From the NCBI GenBank assembly GCA_964598695.1, contig CAZRDB010000171.1:1-11051 (forward strand): a stretch of 11,051 bases of DNA, in the 5' to 3' direction. The notes under the pieces are model-generated. The model had not been told where the DNA came from. It saw nothing but the letters and a program-made list of their open reading frames with translations, and made no database searches. This DNA comes from CAZRDB01 sp964598695 (GTDB lineage Bacteria > Armatimonadota > Zipacnadia > UBA1398). The position numbers and the translations under genes were made by a program. Below, in pieces: positions 1-7,153 of this stretch; position 1 is the first letter of the stretch, and each line of letters begins with the position of its first letter.

Positions 1-1337
1 GCCGGACCGAAGCCGAGCGCGCCGCCGGGCTTGCCGAGGCCCGCGCCGCCGAGCTGGTCGCCGCGGAGCGGGACTATGCCGACCGTCTCGTGCGGCTCAA
101 CGAGGCCGTGCTCGAGCTCTCGCGCGCGCAGAGCATCGACGAGTTGTGCCGGCGCGCGGTGGAACTGGGCTTCGGCTCGCTGGATGTCGGGCGGCTGGGC
201 GTCTGGCTGCTCGCACCGGACGGTCGGCACCTCACGGGCACCTACGGGGTGGATGAGGAAGGCGCCGTCCGCGACGAGCACGGCAGCGTCGTCGTCCTGA
301 CCGAGTGGAGCAGCCTGCGCGAGATGGCGGCGGCCCAGAGGCGGTACATGGTGCGCCGCGGCAAGCTCCTGTACGACCATGCCCACCGCGCTGTCGGCGA
401 GGGAAGCCAGGTCGCGACGCCCCTCTGCGGCATCGACGGCGCCGTGGGGATGATCTACGCCGACGACCTGCTGCTCGGCCGCTCGCTCACCGAGCAGGAC
501 TGCGAGCTGATCTCGCTGTTCGCGGCACTGGTGGGGCACCTGGTTGTGCGCATCCGGCTCGACGAGCGCGGTCGGCAGCTCGAAGCGGCCCACCACCAGA
601 GCCGCAAGCTGGAGAGCCTGCGGATCGTGGCGGCCGGCGTCGCCCACGACCTGAGCAACGCCCTGCAGGCCGTCCTCGGCAACGCCGAGCTGGCCCTGCG
701 TGGCCTGCCAGCCGACTCCCCCCTGACGGCGGCGATCCTCGAGATCCGCAGCTCGGCAGAGCGGAGCGCCCTGCTCGCGCGACGCATGCGGCTGTATGCC
801 GGCGGAGCGCCGGCCTCGCTCCGCCCCTGCTCGCTCGAGGGGATCCTCGTCCCCTTGGCTCGGAGAGTGCGCGACGAGTCGGGCGAGCGGCTGCGGATCG
901 ACGAGGAGTACGACGATCTCCTGCCCCTGGTCTCGGCCGATCCCGCCCTGCTCGAGCAGGCGTTGTTCGAGCTGGTGACCAACGCGACCGAGGCGCTCGG
1001 AGGCCGCGATGGCGGGCGGATCACCCTCGCGACGGGGCTCGTCCGGCTGGCCGAGGGGCCGCCCTCGACCCACGGCCCCGACCTCCCCGCCGGCGAGTGG
1101 GCGTATGTCGAGATCCGCGACAACGGCCCGGGGATCGACGCGGCGTCGATCGCCGAGGCGTTCGATCCGTTCTACTCGACCCGCTCGTTCGGGCGCGGCC
1201 TCGGCCTCCCCACCGTACAGGGCGTCGCCCGGGCCCACGGCGGCGCCGCGACGCTGGAGCGGGCCGAGGGAGGCGGCATCGCCGCCCGCATCTACCTCTC
1301 CGTCGCGCGAGGCGCCGAGGCGGCGTCGGCCCACTGA
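1..1337 (+). CDS. GAF-domain sensor histidine kinase (5'-partial)
   Basis: This is the C-terminal part of a sensor histidine kinase, which would autophosphorylate on histidine and pass the phosphate to a response regulator. The frame is open to the left edge. A GTG at 90 is possible, but the 29 codons before it encode an Ala/Glu/Arg-rich coiled-coil-like helix that runs into the GAF domain, so the gene probably starts outside the window. Counting from the GTG, a GAF sensory domain covers roughly residues 10-150. A dimerisation helix follows with the H-box 'AHDLSN' (phospho-acceptor His186). The HATPase domain has an N-box ('LVTNATEAL', Asn298), a G1 box ('RDNGPGID', Asp344), an F-box ('FDPFYSTR') and a G2 box ('GRGLGLPTVQG'). 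The ATPase half resembles the soluble PAS/GAF kinases related to NtrB-type enzymes. No membrane segment and no receiver domain lie in the visible part, and no response regulator gene is adjacent. The ligand is unknown. The fold and family are clear; the start is not. Confidence 0.95.
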   Translation, partial: RTEAERAAGLAEARAAELVAAERDYADRLVRLNEAVLELSRAQSIDELCRRAVELGFGSLDVGRLGVWLLAPDGRHLTGTYGVDEEGAVRDEHGSVVVLTEWSSLREMAAAQRRYMVRRGKLLYDHAHRAVGEGSQVATPLCGIDGAVGMIYADDLLLGRSLTEQDCELISLFAALVGHLVVRIRLDERGRQLEAAHHQSRKLESLRIVAAGVAHDLSNALQAVLGNAELALRGLPADSPLTAAILEIRSSAERSALLARRMRLYAGGAPASLRPCSLEGILVPLARRVRDESGERLRIDEEYDDLLPLVSADPALLEQALFELVTNATEALGGRDGGRITLATGLVRLAEGPPSTHGPDLPAGEWAYVEIRDNGPGIDAASIAEAFDPFYSTRSFGRGLGLPTVQGVARAHGGAATLERAEGGGIAARIYLSVARGAEAASAH

Positions 1338-1356
1338 CGGACCGACCCCGGGTCGC
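1338..1356. other. short convergent junction between two genes
   Basis: Only 19 bp separate the stop codons of the histidine kinase (plus strand) and the glycosidase (minus strand). It contains a small GC-rich dyad, CGACC-CCG-GGTCG, with no T-tract on either side. It could be a weak bidirectional stop signal, but a five-pair stem with a three-base loop is weak evidence. Confidence 0.3.
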
Positions 1357-3390
1357 TCAGAACGAGATCTCGACCATCGCATGGCCCTCGAGCCTCGGGA
1401 GGCGGAACGCGACGCGGCCATCGGCGCACTCGAAGGGCACGCCGCCCCCCTCCGGCACGAGCCGCACCGCGCGCGGCCGCCGGGCCACCCGCAGCGAGAG
1501 GTCGATGTCGCAAAGCGGGATCACATCCTCGATCGTGTCGATGGTCGTCGCGCGTCGCTCCGGGACGTAGTGCAGCAGGTGCGCCACCCAGCGGTCCTCG
1601 GCGGCTTGCTCGTTCACGGTCACCTCGAGCGTCGACGGGCCGTTGTGCCGCACCAGCGGGTCGGGCAGCAGCAGGTCGATCGCGTTGCCGAGCAACGTCT
1701 TGCACCACCGCGAGCCATAGTGGCCGTACTGGGTGCAGAGCGGGTGGGCGAAGTACACGACGCCGCCCGCGCGCACGGCGGCGGGGCCGGCGACCCGGCC
1801 GCTCGAGGGGGTCTGGTTGTGCGAGCAGAAGTGGGCGCCGGTCCGGTCGAAGTAGGAGGAGACGGTCGCGAGGAGTGTCTCGGACGCGGGCAGGGCGTCC
1901 ACCTCGGCTCCCTTGAGGTACATCGCGTGCTCGGTGGGGGGGAGACCCGCCCCCAGCGGCCCCTCGGCAAGCACGTACTCCGCGTAGGCGTGCCCGCCGA
2001 AGGCCCGGCCGCGCGCGAGCGCGCCATCGAGGGCGCGGGTGGCCTCCGGCCGGAGCGCGACGCCCCACTCATCGAGAGCGAAGCGGTCTCCCTCGGGCGT
2101 GAGGCCGGACTCGAAGGTGGCCAGGACCCTTCCGCCCGCGGCGAGATACTCGGCCAGGCGGCCGGCGAGAGCGGCATCGAGGCGGATCGAGTCCGGCAGC
2201 ACGAGCAGCGGGTAGGCGGAGAGGTCGCCGCGGCTGTCGAGGATGTCGAACTGGCGGCCCAGCTCCGTGAGCATTCGCAGGACGCCGATGGCGCTCTCGG
2301 AGGCCCTCTCGCCGCTGAACTCCTCGGGCGTGAGCACACCGATCTCGGTCACGGCACGGGCGTCCCGGCACCACGGCTCCTTGCGCTCGACCTCGCGGTA
2401 GACGGAGCCGATGAGGTCGTAGACGTGCGGGCAGAGGCGGCCCGTGGGGTGGAGCTGGTCGCCCACACCGCACTTGGTGTTGGCCGCGAGCATCCGGAAG
2501 CACTCGTACTCGAGCGCGGCTCGGTTCTTGAAGGAGTGGAAGTCGCCCCAGGTCGTGTGGAACTTGCCCGTCATCCCCAGCACGTCGAGCCCGAGGCCGC
2601 GCGCGTACCGTGCCGAGAGGGGGAAGTGGGCATACCCCCAGCCGCCGCTCGGGAGCGACTCGATCTCGAGGTGCGTGTAGGCCTCGATGCCTGCGCGGTC
2701 GGCCGGCCCGATGTGGCCGCCGTTGTAGAAGAGGGTGAAGTCGTCCTCCGGCCGGTACCGGCGGCAGAAGGCCGTCATGTCGGCACGGAAGGCGTCGAGG
2801 GTGCGCTGGCCCCAGGCGAGCCGGTCGGCGTGGCGTGTGGCGTCGAGCCCGGCCTCGGCCATCCCCTCCCTGCAGTGGGGGCAGACGCACTCCTGGAGCC
2901 CCACGATGTCGAAGAAGATGCCGTCCACCGGGACGCTCTCGAGGACCTCGCGCGTCTGCGCCTTGAGGAACGCGCGGTAGGGCGAGTTCACACACAGGGC
3001 CCGGTAGAAGCCGGCCTCGAGGGGCGGGGTGCCTGCGAGACGGCCGTCGGGGGTCAGCACGGCCCACTCGGGGTGTCGCTGCGAGGTGTAGTGGTCCCAC
3101 TGGACGGTGATGTAGGCGGGCACGCGGATCCCGCACGCGTGGCAGGCGCCGACCTGCGCGGCGAGGAGATCGCGTCGGGCGAGGTGAGGATGGACGCGCT
3201 CCGGGAACGCGGCGCTCTCGTAGTACAGCCAGCCGTGGTGGCACCGGGCGAACGCGGTGACCGAGTTGACGCGCGCTCGGTCGAGCGTCGCGGCGAACTC
3301 CTCGGGATCGAACGCGGAGCCAATCCCCTCGATCGCCTCGCTGGTGTGGAAGTCCAGGTGGATCTGGCGGTAGCGCAGCTCGTAGGCCAT
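1357..3390 (-). CDS. GHL6-like glycoside hydrolase with beta-galactosidase-type middle domain
   Basis: A 677-residue probable glycosidase. The N-terminal ~340 residues look like a TIM-barrel of the 'hypothetical glycosyl hydrolase 6' type. The stretch 'FARCHHGWLYY', the 'VPAYITVQWDHY' strand, a strand ending in Asp161 ('DGIFFDIVG'), a Cys-rich turn ('CVCPHC', 168-173) and 'LEIESLPSGGWG' (Glu242, Glu244) are typical of that group. Asp161 and one of the glutamates are candidate catalytic residues. Residues ~345-465 resemble the glutamine-amidotransferase-like trimerisation domain of GH42 beta-galactosidases ('LPDSIRLD', 'YLAAGGRVLATF'). A beta-rich C-terminal domain follows. Some proteins of this architecture are alpha-L-fucosidases (GH151), so a fucosidase or another exo-glycosidase is plausible, but the substrate is not established. 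No signal peptide is visible, so it is probably cytoplasmic. The ATG at 3390 is chosen because GAGAGGTGA lies just upstream and homology-like sequence begins at 'MAYELRYRQIHLDFHTS'; the frame stays open further upstream (an ATG at 3657) but with low-complexity Arg/Ala sequence. It is transcribed divergently from the SGNH operon. Confidence 0.87.
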   Translation of the reverse strand: MAYELRYRQIHLDFHTSEAIEGIGSAFDPEEFAATLDRARVNSVTAFARCHHGWLYYESAAFPERVHPHLARRDLLAAQVGACHACGIRVPAYITVQWDHYTSQRHPEWAVLTPDGRLAGTPPLEAGFYRALCVNSPYRAFLKAQTREVLESVPVDGIFFDIVGLQECVCPHCREGMAEAGLDATRHADRLAWGQRTLDAFRADMTAFCRRYRPEDDFTLFYNGGHIGPADRAGIEAYTHLEIESLPSGGWGYAHFPLSARYARGLGLDVLGMTGKFHTTWGDFHSFKNRAALEYECFRMLAANTKCGVGDQLHPTGRLCPHVYDLIGSVYREVERKEPWCRDARAVTEIGVLTPEEFSGERASESAIGVLRMLTELGRQFDILDSRGDLSAYPLLVLPDSIRLDAALAGRLAEYLAAGGRVLATFESGLTPEGDRFALDEWGVALRPEATRALDGALARGRAFGGHAYAEYVLAEGPLGAGLPPTEHAMYLKGAEVDALPASETLLATVSSYFDRTGAHFCSHNQTPSSGRVAGPAAVRAGGVVYFAHPLCTQYGHYGSRWCKTLLGNAIDLLLPDPLVRHNGPSTLEVTVNEQAAEDRWVAHLLHYVPERRATTIDTIEDVIPLCDIDLSLRVARRPRAVRLVPEGGGVPFECADGRVAFRLPRLEGHAMVEISF

Positions 3391-3398
3391 CGGTTCGG

Positions 3399-3407
3399 TC
3401 ACCTCTC
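3399..3407 (-). promoter_or_regulatory. ribosome binding site of the GHL6-like glycosidase
   Basis: On the minus strand GAGAGGTGA lies 8 nt before the ATG at 3390. Its GAGGTGA core pairs perfectly with the 16S anti-Shine-Dalgarno sequence. An in-frame GTG at 3402 overlaps this motif and is therefore less likely as the start. Confidence 0.8.
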
Positions 3408-3513
3408 GGCGGGCTTCGCGGAGACGCGTGTCGCTCGTGTCCGGCAGTGCTTCGGCAGGTGTGGGCGAAGCCCTGCACGAACGCACAGCCCGTGCGCCGG
3501 GCGACCGCCGCAC

Positions 3514-3522
3514 GGAGAGGTG
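3514..3522 (+). promoter_or_regulatory. ribosome binding site of the SGNH esterase
   Basis: GGAGAGGTG lies 7 nt before the ATG at 3530 and fixes that codon, rather than the ATG at 3428, as the start. The choice also puts a signal peptide at the N-terminus. Confidence 0.82.
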
Positions 3523-3529
3523 GCACTCG

Positions 3530-4723
3530 ATGGTCCCCCCCTGCCCCGCCGGTCTCGCCGCCGGCGCTCTCGCGCTTCTGCTCGCCTCCGTCGCGCTCGC
3601 CGAACGCGCGCCCGTCGAGGCCGTCCGGCGCGACGCCCTGCCTGCGCTTGCGGGCAAGCTCCGCCCGGGCGCGGAGGTGACGGTCGCCTATCTCGGCGGC
3701 TCGATCACGGCCGGGGCGGGCGCCTCCTCCGAGGCGCACAACTGGCGGCGCGCCGTTCACACCTGGCTCGAGACCACCTACCCGGCGACCCGCTTCGCCC
3801 ACGTCAACGCGGCGAAGGGCGGCACGGGCTCCTCCCTCGGCGTCTGCCGGCTGGGCCGAGAGGTCCTCGCGTTCCACCCGGACCTCATCTTCGTCGAGTT
3901 CTCCGTGAACGACGGCGGCGCCCCGCGCGAGGAGGCGATCCGGACGATGGAGGGGATCGTCCGCCAGATCCGCCGGCAGAGCCCGCAGACCGAGGTCGTG
4001 CTGCTCCACACTCTCCACCAGGGCGCCGTCGCGCAGTACCAGGCGGGCGTCGTCCCGCCCGTCGTCGACGGCTTCGAGGCGGTGGCCGACCACTACGGCC
4101 TGCCGAGCATCGACCTCGCGGCAACGGTGGCGGCGCGACTGGCCGACGGCTCGCTCGTGTGGGAGGCGTTCTCGAAGGACTCGTGCCACCCCACCGACGC
4201 GGGCTACGCCCTGTACACCGAGCGCATCACGGCCTGCCTCACGGAGTGGCTCGCAGCCACCGGGGCGCACGCCGAGGAGCTGCCGGCCCCGCTCGACCCG
4301 GGCAACTGGGAGGATGCGGGGATGTTCCCCCTGGCCGAGGCGGCCTCACTCTCCGGCGGACGCACGGAGACGGATCCGCGGTTTGCGGGCTTCGCCGAGT
4401 ACCCCTCGCTCCTCCTGCTCGACCGGCCCGGCGAGGAACTGCGTTTCCGGTTCCGTGGCACCGCCGTCGGCTTCTACCACATCATCGGGCCCGATAGCGG
4501 GACGATCGGCGTGGCCGTCGACGGCGAGGACCGCGGGACACGGCAGCTCTGGGACCCCTGGTGCGAGTACTACCGCTCCCACGCGCTGTTCGTCGCCGCC
4601 GGCCTTCCGCCGGAGGAGCATGAGGTCGTGATCCGCGTGCAGGACGAGAAGGCCGAGAAGAGCACCGGCCACGCCCTCCGACTGGGCTTCGTGCTATACC
4701 GAGGAGAGGGCAACATCCAATGA
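3530..4723 (+). CDS. exported SGNH/GDSL-type esterase with C-terminal beta domain
   Basis: A 397-residue secreted hydrolase of the SGNH superfamily, probably an esterase removing acyl groups (for example acetyl) from sugars or glycans. The N-terminus is a short signal peptide: a hydrophobic Ala/Leu core ending 'LLLASVALA', then mature-looking sequence. The catalytic blocks are in order: block I 'LGGSITAG' (Ser58, the GGSIT variant of GDSL), a glycine-rich block II 'AAKGGTGSS', block III 'EFSVNDGG' (Asn127) and block V 'DSCHP' (Asp217, His220). Residues ~280-397 form a beta-rich domain ('FRFRGTAVGFYHIIGP') that looks like a jelly-roll or carbohydrate-binding appendage. It is the first gene of a plus-strand operon and its TGA overlaps the ATG of the following oxidoreductase by 4 nt, which suggests translational coupling. 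The fold and catalytic triad are clear; the substrate is not. Confidence 0.95.
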   Translation: MVPPCPAGLAAGALALLLASVALAERAPVEAVRRDALPALAGKLRPGAEVTVAYLGGSITAGAGASSEAHNWRRAVHTWLETTYPATRFAHVNAAKGGTGSSLGVCRLGREVLAFHPDLIFVEFSVNDGGAPREEAIRTMEGIVRQIRRQSPQTEVVLLHTLHQGAVAQYQAGVVPPVVDGFEAVADHYGLPSIDLAATVAARLADGSLVWEAFSKDSCHPTDAGYALYTERITACLTEWLAATGAHAEELPAPLDPGNWEDAGMFPLAEAASLSGGRTETDPRFAGFAEYPSLLLLDRPGEELRFRFRGTAVGFYHIIGPDSGTIGVAVDGEDRGTRQLWDPWCEYYRSHALFVAAGLPPEEHEVVIRVQDEKAEKSTGHALRLGFVLYRGEGNIQ

Positions 4724-6096
4724 ACGCGATCCGGGAGCCGGCGCGCGACGTGCCCGTCGTCGCGGAGGCCGATGTGTGCGTCGTGGGCGGGGGGCCGGGC
4801 GGGCTGCCGGCCGCGCTCGCCGCGGCACGGGCGGGCGCGCGCACGCTGCTTGTCGAGCGCTACGGCTACCTCGGCGGCATGGCGACCGCGGGACTCGTGG
4901 GGCCGATCCTCGGCCACCGCTGCCTCCCGGAGGGCGAAGCGGCCGTCGCGGGCCTCGTGCAGGAGTTCTGCGAGCGGATGGCCGGGCTCGGCGAGGCCCA
5001 GAGCTGGGAGGAGGGGCTCCGGCGGTGGGGCATCGGCTTCAATGCCGAGGGGTTCAAGATCGTCGCCGACCGGATGGTGGCCGAGGCCGGCGCCGAGCTG
5101 CTGCTGCACACCTGGTGCGTGGGGGCCGTCGTCGAGGAGGGCCGGCTGACGCACGCGCTCGTCGAGAGCAAGGCCGGCCGCGGGGCGATCCGCGCCTCGG
5201 TCTTCGTCGATGCCACGGCCGATGCCGACCTCGCCGCCCGGGCCGGTGTGCCCTGCACGCTGGGCCGGCCCGCCGACGGCCTTCCCATGGCGCTCGGGAG
5301 CACCTACCATCTCGGGGGACTCGAGGCGGTCACGTCGGAGCAGCGCGAGGCCTTCGGCCGTCGCCTGGCGCAGGCCGTGGCCGAGGAGGGGCTCCCGCTC
5401 TACTCGCCGCACCTGGGTAACCCCGGCTCGATCACCCGCCCGGGGTTCCACTCCGTCAACCACACGCGCGCCGGGGGAGACTGCACCGATCCCCGCGTGC
5501 TCACGCGCGCCGAGACGGCCACACGGGCCGCGGCGTGGGAGGCGCTCCGCCTGCTGCGCGAGCTGCCCGGCGGCGAGGCGCTGTACATCGCGCAGACCCC
5601 CCCGCACGTCGGGATCCGCGAGTCGCGCCAGATCGAGGGTGAACACGTGATGACCGGAGACGACATCGTGCNNNNNNNNNNGGAGGACAGCATCGCGCGC
5701 GCGGCCTACTGGATCGATATCCACTGCCCGCGAGGCATCGTCGAGAAGGGCGCCGTCCACCTGTGCTCGACCGCGTGCAAGAGGGCCGACTGCTACATGC
5801 TCACCGAGCATCGCGACCAGCTCCCGACCGAGCTGTACCCGCCGCACAACGACTACGCGGGGATCCCCTACCGCAGCCTCGTGCCCAGGCGGGTCGAGGG
5901 CCTTCTCGTGAGCGGACGCTGCATCGGAGCCGACTACCAGGCGATGTCGGCAACCCGCGTGATGGCCACCTGCATGGCGATTGGCGAGGCGGCCGGGACC
6001 GCCGCGGCGCTGGCAGCGGAGGCCGGGGTCGCGCCGCGCGCCGTGGACCCGGCGGCGCTGCGAGATCGCCTGACGCGAAGCGGGGCGCTGGTGTAG
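4720..6096 (+). CDS. FAD-dependent oxidoreductase (FAD_oxidored family), interrupted by an assembly gap
   Basis: A roughly 458-residue flavoprotein that should bind FAD non-covalently; the substrate is unknown. The N-terminal Rossmann motif is complete: 'VVGGGPGGLPAALAAARAG' with Gly23, Gly25 and Gly28, and Glu46 at the end of the second strand to bind the ribose. It is followed by 'YGYLGGMATAGLVGP', typical of the FAD_oxidored (PF12831-type) group often found beside glycosidases. 'VDATADADLAARAG' and the C-terminal FAD-contact region 'GLLVSGRCIGADYQAM' followed by 'AIGEAAGTAAALA' are also family-like. The length is normal for the family. Ten Ns at 5672-5681 replace about four codons; the frame is the same on both sides. 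GAGGAGAGGG at 4701-4710, 9 nt before the ATG and inside the esterase gene, is the ribosome binding site. No signal peptide is visible, so it is probably cytoplasmic. It is the second gene of a three-gene operon. Confidence 0.93.
   Translation: MNAIREPARDVPVVAEADVCVVGGGPGGLPAALAAARAGARTLLVERYGYLGGMATAGLVGPILGHRCLPEGEAAVAGLVQEFCERMAGLGEAQSWEEGLRRWGIGFNAEGFKIVADRMVAEAGAELLLHTWCVGAVVEEGRLTHALVESKAGRGAIRASVFVDATADADLAARAGVPCTLGRPADGLPMALGSTYHLGGLEAVTSEQREAFGRRLAQAVAEEGLPLYSPHLGNPGSITRPGFHSVNHTRAGGDCTDPRVLTRAETATRAAAWEALRLLRELPGGEALYIAQTPPHVGIRESRQIEGEHVMTGDDIVXXXXEDSIARAAYWIDIHCPRGIVEKGAVHLCSTACKRADCYMLTEHRDQLPTELYPPHNDYAGIPYRSLVPRRVEGLLVSGRCIGADYQAMSATRVMATCMAIGEAAGTAAALAAEAGVAPRAVDPAALRDRLTRSGALV
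5672..5681. other. assembly gap (10 Ns)
   Basis: Ten unknown bases sit inside the oxidoreductase gene between 'DDIV' and 'EDSIARAAYW'. Homologues, as I recall them, carry a short conserved segment resembling xGRRF here. The run may therefore be a fixed-size placeholder a few bases shorter than the real gap. Confidence 0.98.
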
Positions 6097-6109
6097 GAGG
6101 GGACCCGGG

Positions 6110-7153
6110 ATGGGCCGCACCGAACGAAACCGCGCGTTCCTCGCCCAGCTGTTCGGTGGGGGCAGCCCCGGCCACGCGATCTGGGTGGACCCGCCTCCGG
6201 TGGAAGGCGCGGGACTGCCGGGCGACGTGGCCTGCTCCAACGCGCCGCTCACCGTGTGGCTCGATGCCGAGCTGCGCCGGTACGAGGCGATGGTCGAGAG
6301 CCTCGAGGCCCTCGACGACGACTCCGTGCCCTACGCGCGCGTGGCCACCGGCACGCACCTCTTCGCAGCCGCATTCGGCTGCGCGGTGCACGTGTTCGAG
6401 GACTCCCCGGCTGCGGCGATGCCGCTCGTCTCGAGCCCCGCCGAGGCCGACGCACTCGAGACGCCGGCCGTCGACGCCGCACCGCTCGACCGCGCTCTCG
6501 AGTTGGCCCGGCTGCTGCGCGCGCGTCTCGGACCCGCGACACCGATCGGTGTGCCGGACATCCAGAGCCCCTTCGACATCGCGGCCCTCGTCTGGCGCAA
6601 GGAGTCGCTCTACACCGCGATGGTCGATCAACCCGAGGCCGTTCACCGGCTCGTGGGCCGCTGCCACGACCTCCTGGCCGGATTCCTGCGCCGATACCGT
6701 GCCGAGGTGGGAGAGGTGAACTACGCCCACTGCCCGATGGCCTGGGCGCCGCCCGAGCTGGGGCTCTGGCTCTCGGAGGACGAGGCCGGCTGTATGGGCA
6801 CGGACATGTTCGAGGAGTTCTGTCTCCCGAGCCTCACGCGGCTCTCCGAGGAGTTCGGCGGGATCTTCCTCCACTGCTGCGCCGATGCCGACCACCAGCA
6901 CGCGAGCTTCCGCAAGCTGCCGGGCTTTCGGGCGATCAACCGGGTGTTCACCACCGGCCCTGCCTCGTCGATCCGCGACTTCACACCCGAGCAGGTCCTG
7001 ATGGTCGCCTGGAGCGACGAAGCCGCCCTCGACGCCCTCCTCGACCAGGCGCTCCCGGACACTCGGTTCCTCCTGAACGTCGCCGCCCGAGAGAGCCGCG
7101 ACGAGACGCGCCGGATGCACGAGCGCCTCCGGGCGCGCTGCGGCAGGGGTTAG
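6110..7153 (+). CDS. uroporphyrinogen decarboxylase-like (URO-D superfamily) protein
   Basis: A 347-residue protein that reads as a URO-D-fold TIM-barrel. The family includes true uroporphyrinogen decarboxylase (HemE) and the zinc-dependent corrinoid:coenzyme M methyltransferases MtaA/MtbA, plus many uncharacterised relatives. Visible landmarks are 'GVPDIQSPFDIAALVW', a helix with 'MVDQPEAVHRLVGRCHDLL', and the strand 'GIFLHCCADADHQ' (His255, Cys256, Cys257). That last stretch is at the place where methyltransferase relatives hold zinc with a His-x-Cys motif. I do not see the N-terminal substrate-binding arginine segment of HemE, so haem synthesis is unlikely. A methyl-transfer or demethylation role is an inference, and no corrinoid protein gene lies in the window. 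It is the last gene of the plus-strand operon: AGGAGGGG overlaps the preceding stop codon and sits 7 nt before the ATG. Its TAG stop overlaps the stop codon of the convergent C45 gene. Confidence 0.87.
   Translation: MGRTERNRAFLAQLFGGGSPGHAIWVDPPPVEGAGLPGDVACSNAPLTVWLDAELRRYEAMVESLEALDDDSVPYARVATGTHLFAAAFGCAVHVFEDSPAAAMPLVSSPAEADALETPAVDAAPLDRALELARLLRARLGPATPIGVPDIQSPFDIAALVWRKESLYTAMVDQPEAVHRLVGRCHDLLAGFLRRYRAEVGEVNYAHCPMAWAPPELGLWLSEDEAGCMGTDMFEEFCLPSLTRLSEEFGGIFLHCCADADHQHASFRKLPGFRAINRVFTTGPASSIRDFTPEQVLMVAWSDEAALDALLDQALPDTRFLLNVAARESRDETRRMHERLRARCGRG

Larger units (their letters stand above)
3391..3529. promoter_or_regulatory. divergent intergenic region between glycosidase and SGNH operon
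   Basis: These 139 bp should carry promoters for both divergent units. I see no convincing -35/-10 pair on either strand. The one structured element is a 9-bp inverted repeat, GGGCTTCGC at 3411-3419 and GCGAAGCCC at 3465-3473, with a 45-bp spacer. It could serve as paired operator half-sites or arise by chance in GC-rich sequence. Both ends carry strong ribosome binding sites. Confidence 0.5.

Noticed and set aside
1363..1372. A perfect 10-bp palindrome CGAGATCTCG near the end of the glycosidase gene.
   Set aside because: It lies in coding sequence for 'VEISF', has no loop or T-tract for a terminator, and is easily explained by codon use.
3428..3529. An upstream ATG extension of the SGNH esterase.
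   Set aside because: It lacks a ribosome binding site, places the signal peptide internally, and would consume the divergent promoter region. The ATG at 3530 has GGAGAGGTG at 7 nt.
3391..3657. An N-terminal extension of the GHL6-like protein to an ATG at 3657.
   Set aside because: The added residues are low-complexity Arg/Ala/Ser sequence and overlap the esterase signal-peptide region on the other strand. The ATG at 3390 has a strong ribosome binding site.
1009..4497. A 1162-codon open frame on the plus strand running through the kinase end, across the glycosidase and into the esterase.
   Set aside because: It is Arg/Ala/Gly-rich low-complexity translation, antisense to the glycosidase and out of frame with two clear genes. 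Long spurious frames are expected at about 70% GC.
4570..6252. A 560-codon minus-strand open frame antisense to the oxidoreductase.
   Set aside because: It is the shadow of the oxidoreductase gene, has no family motif, and crosses the N gap only because Ns translate as unknown.
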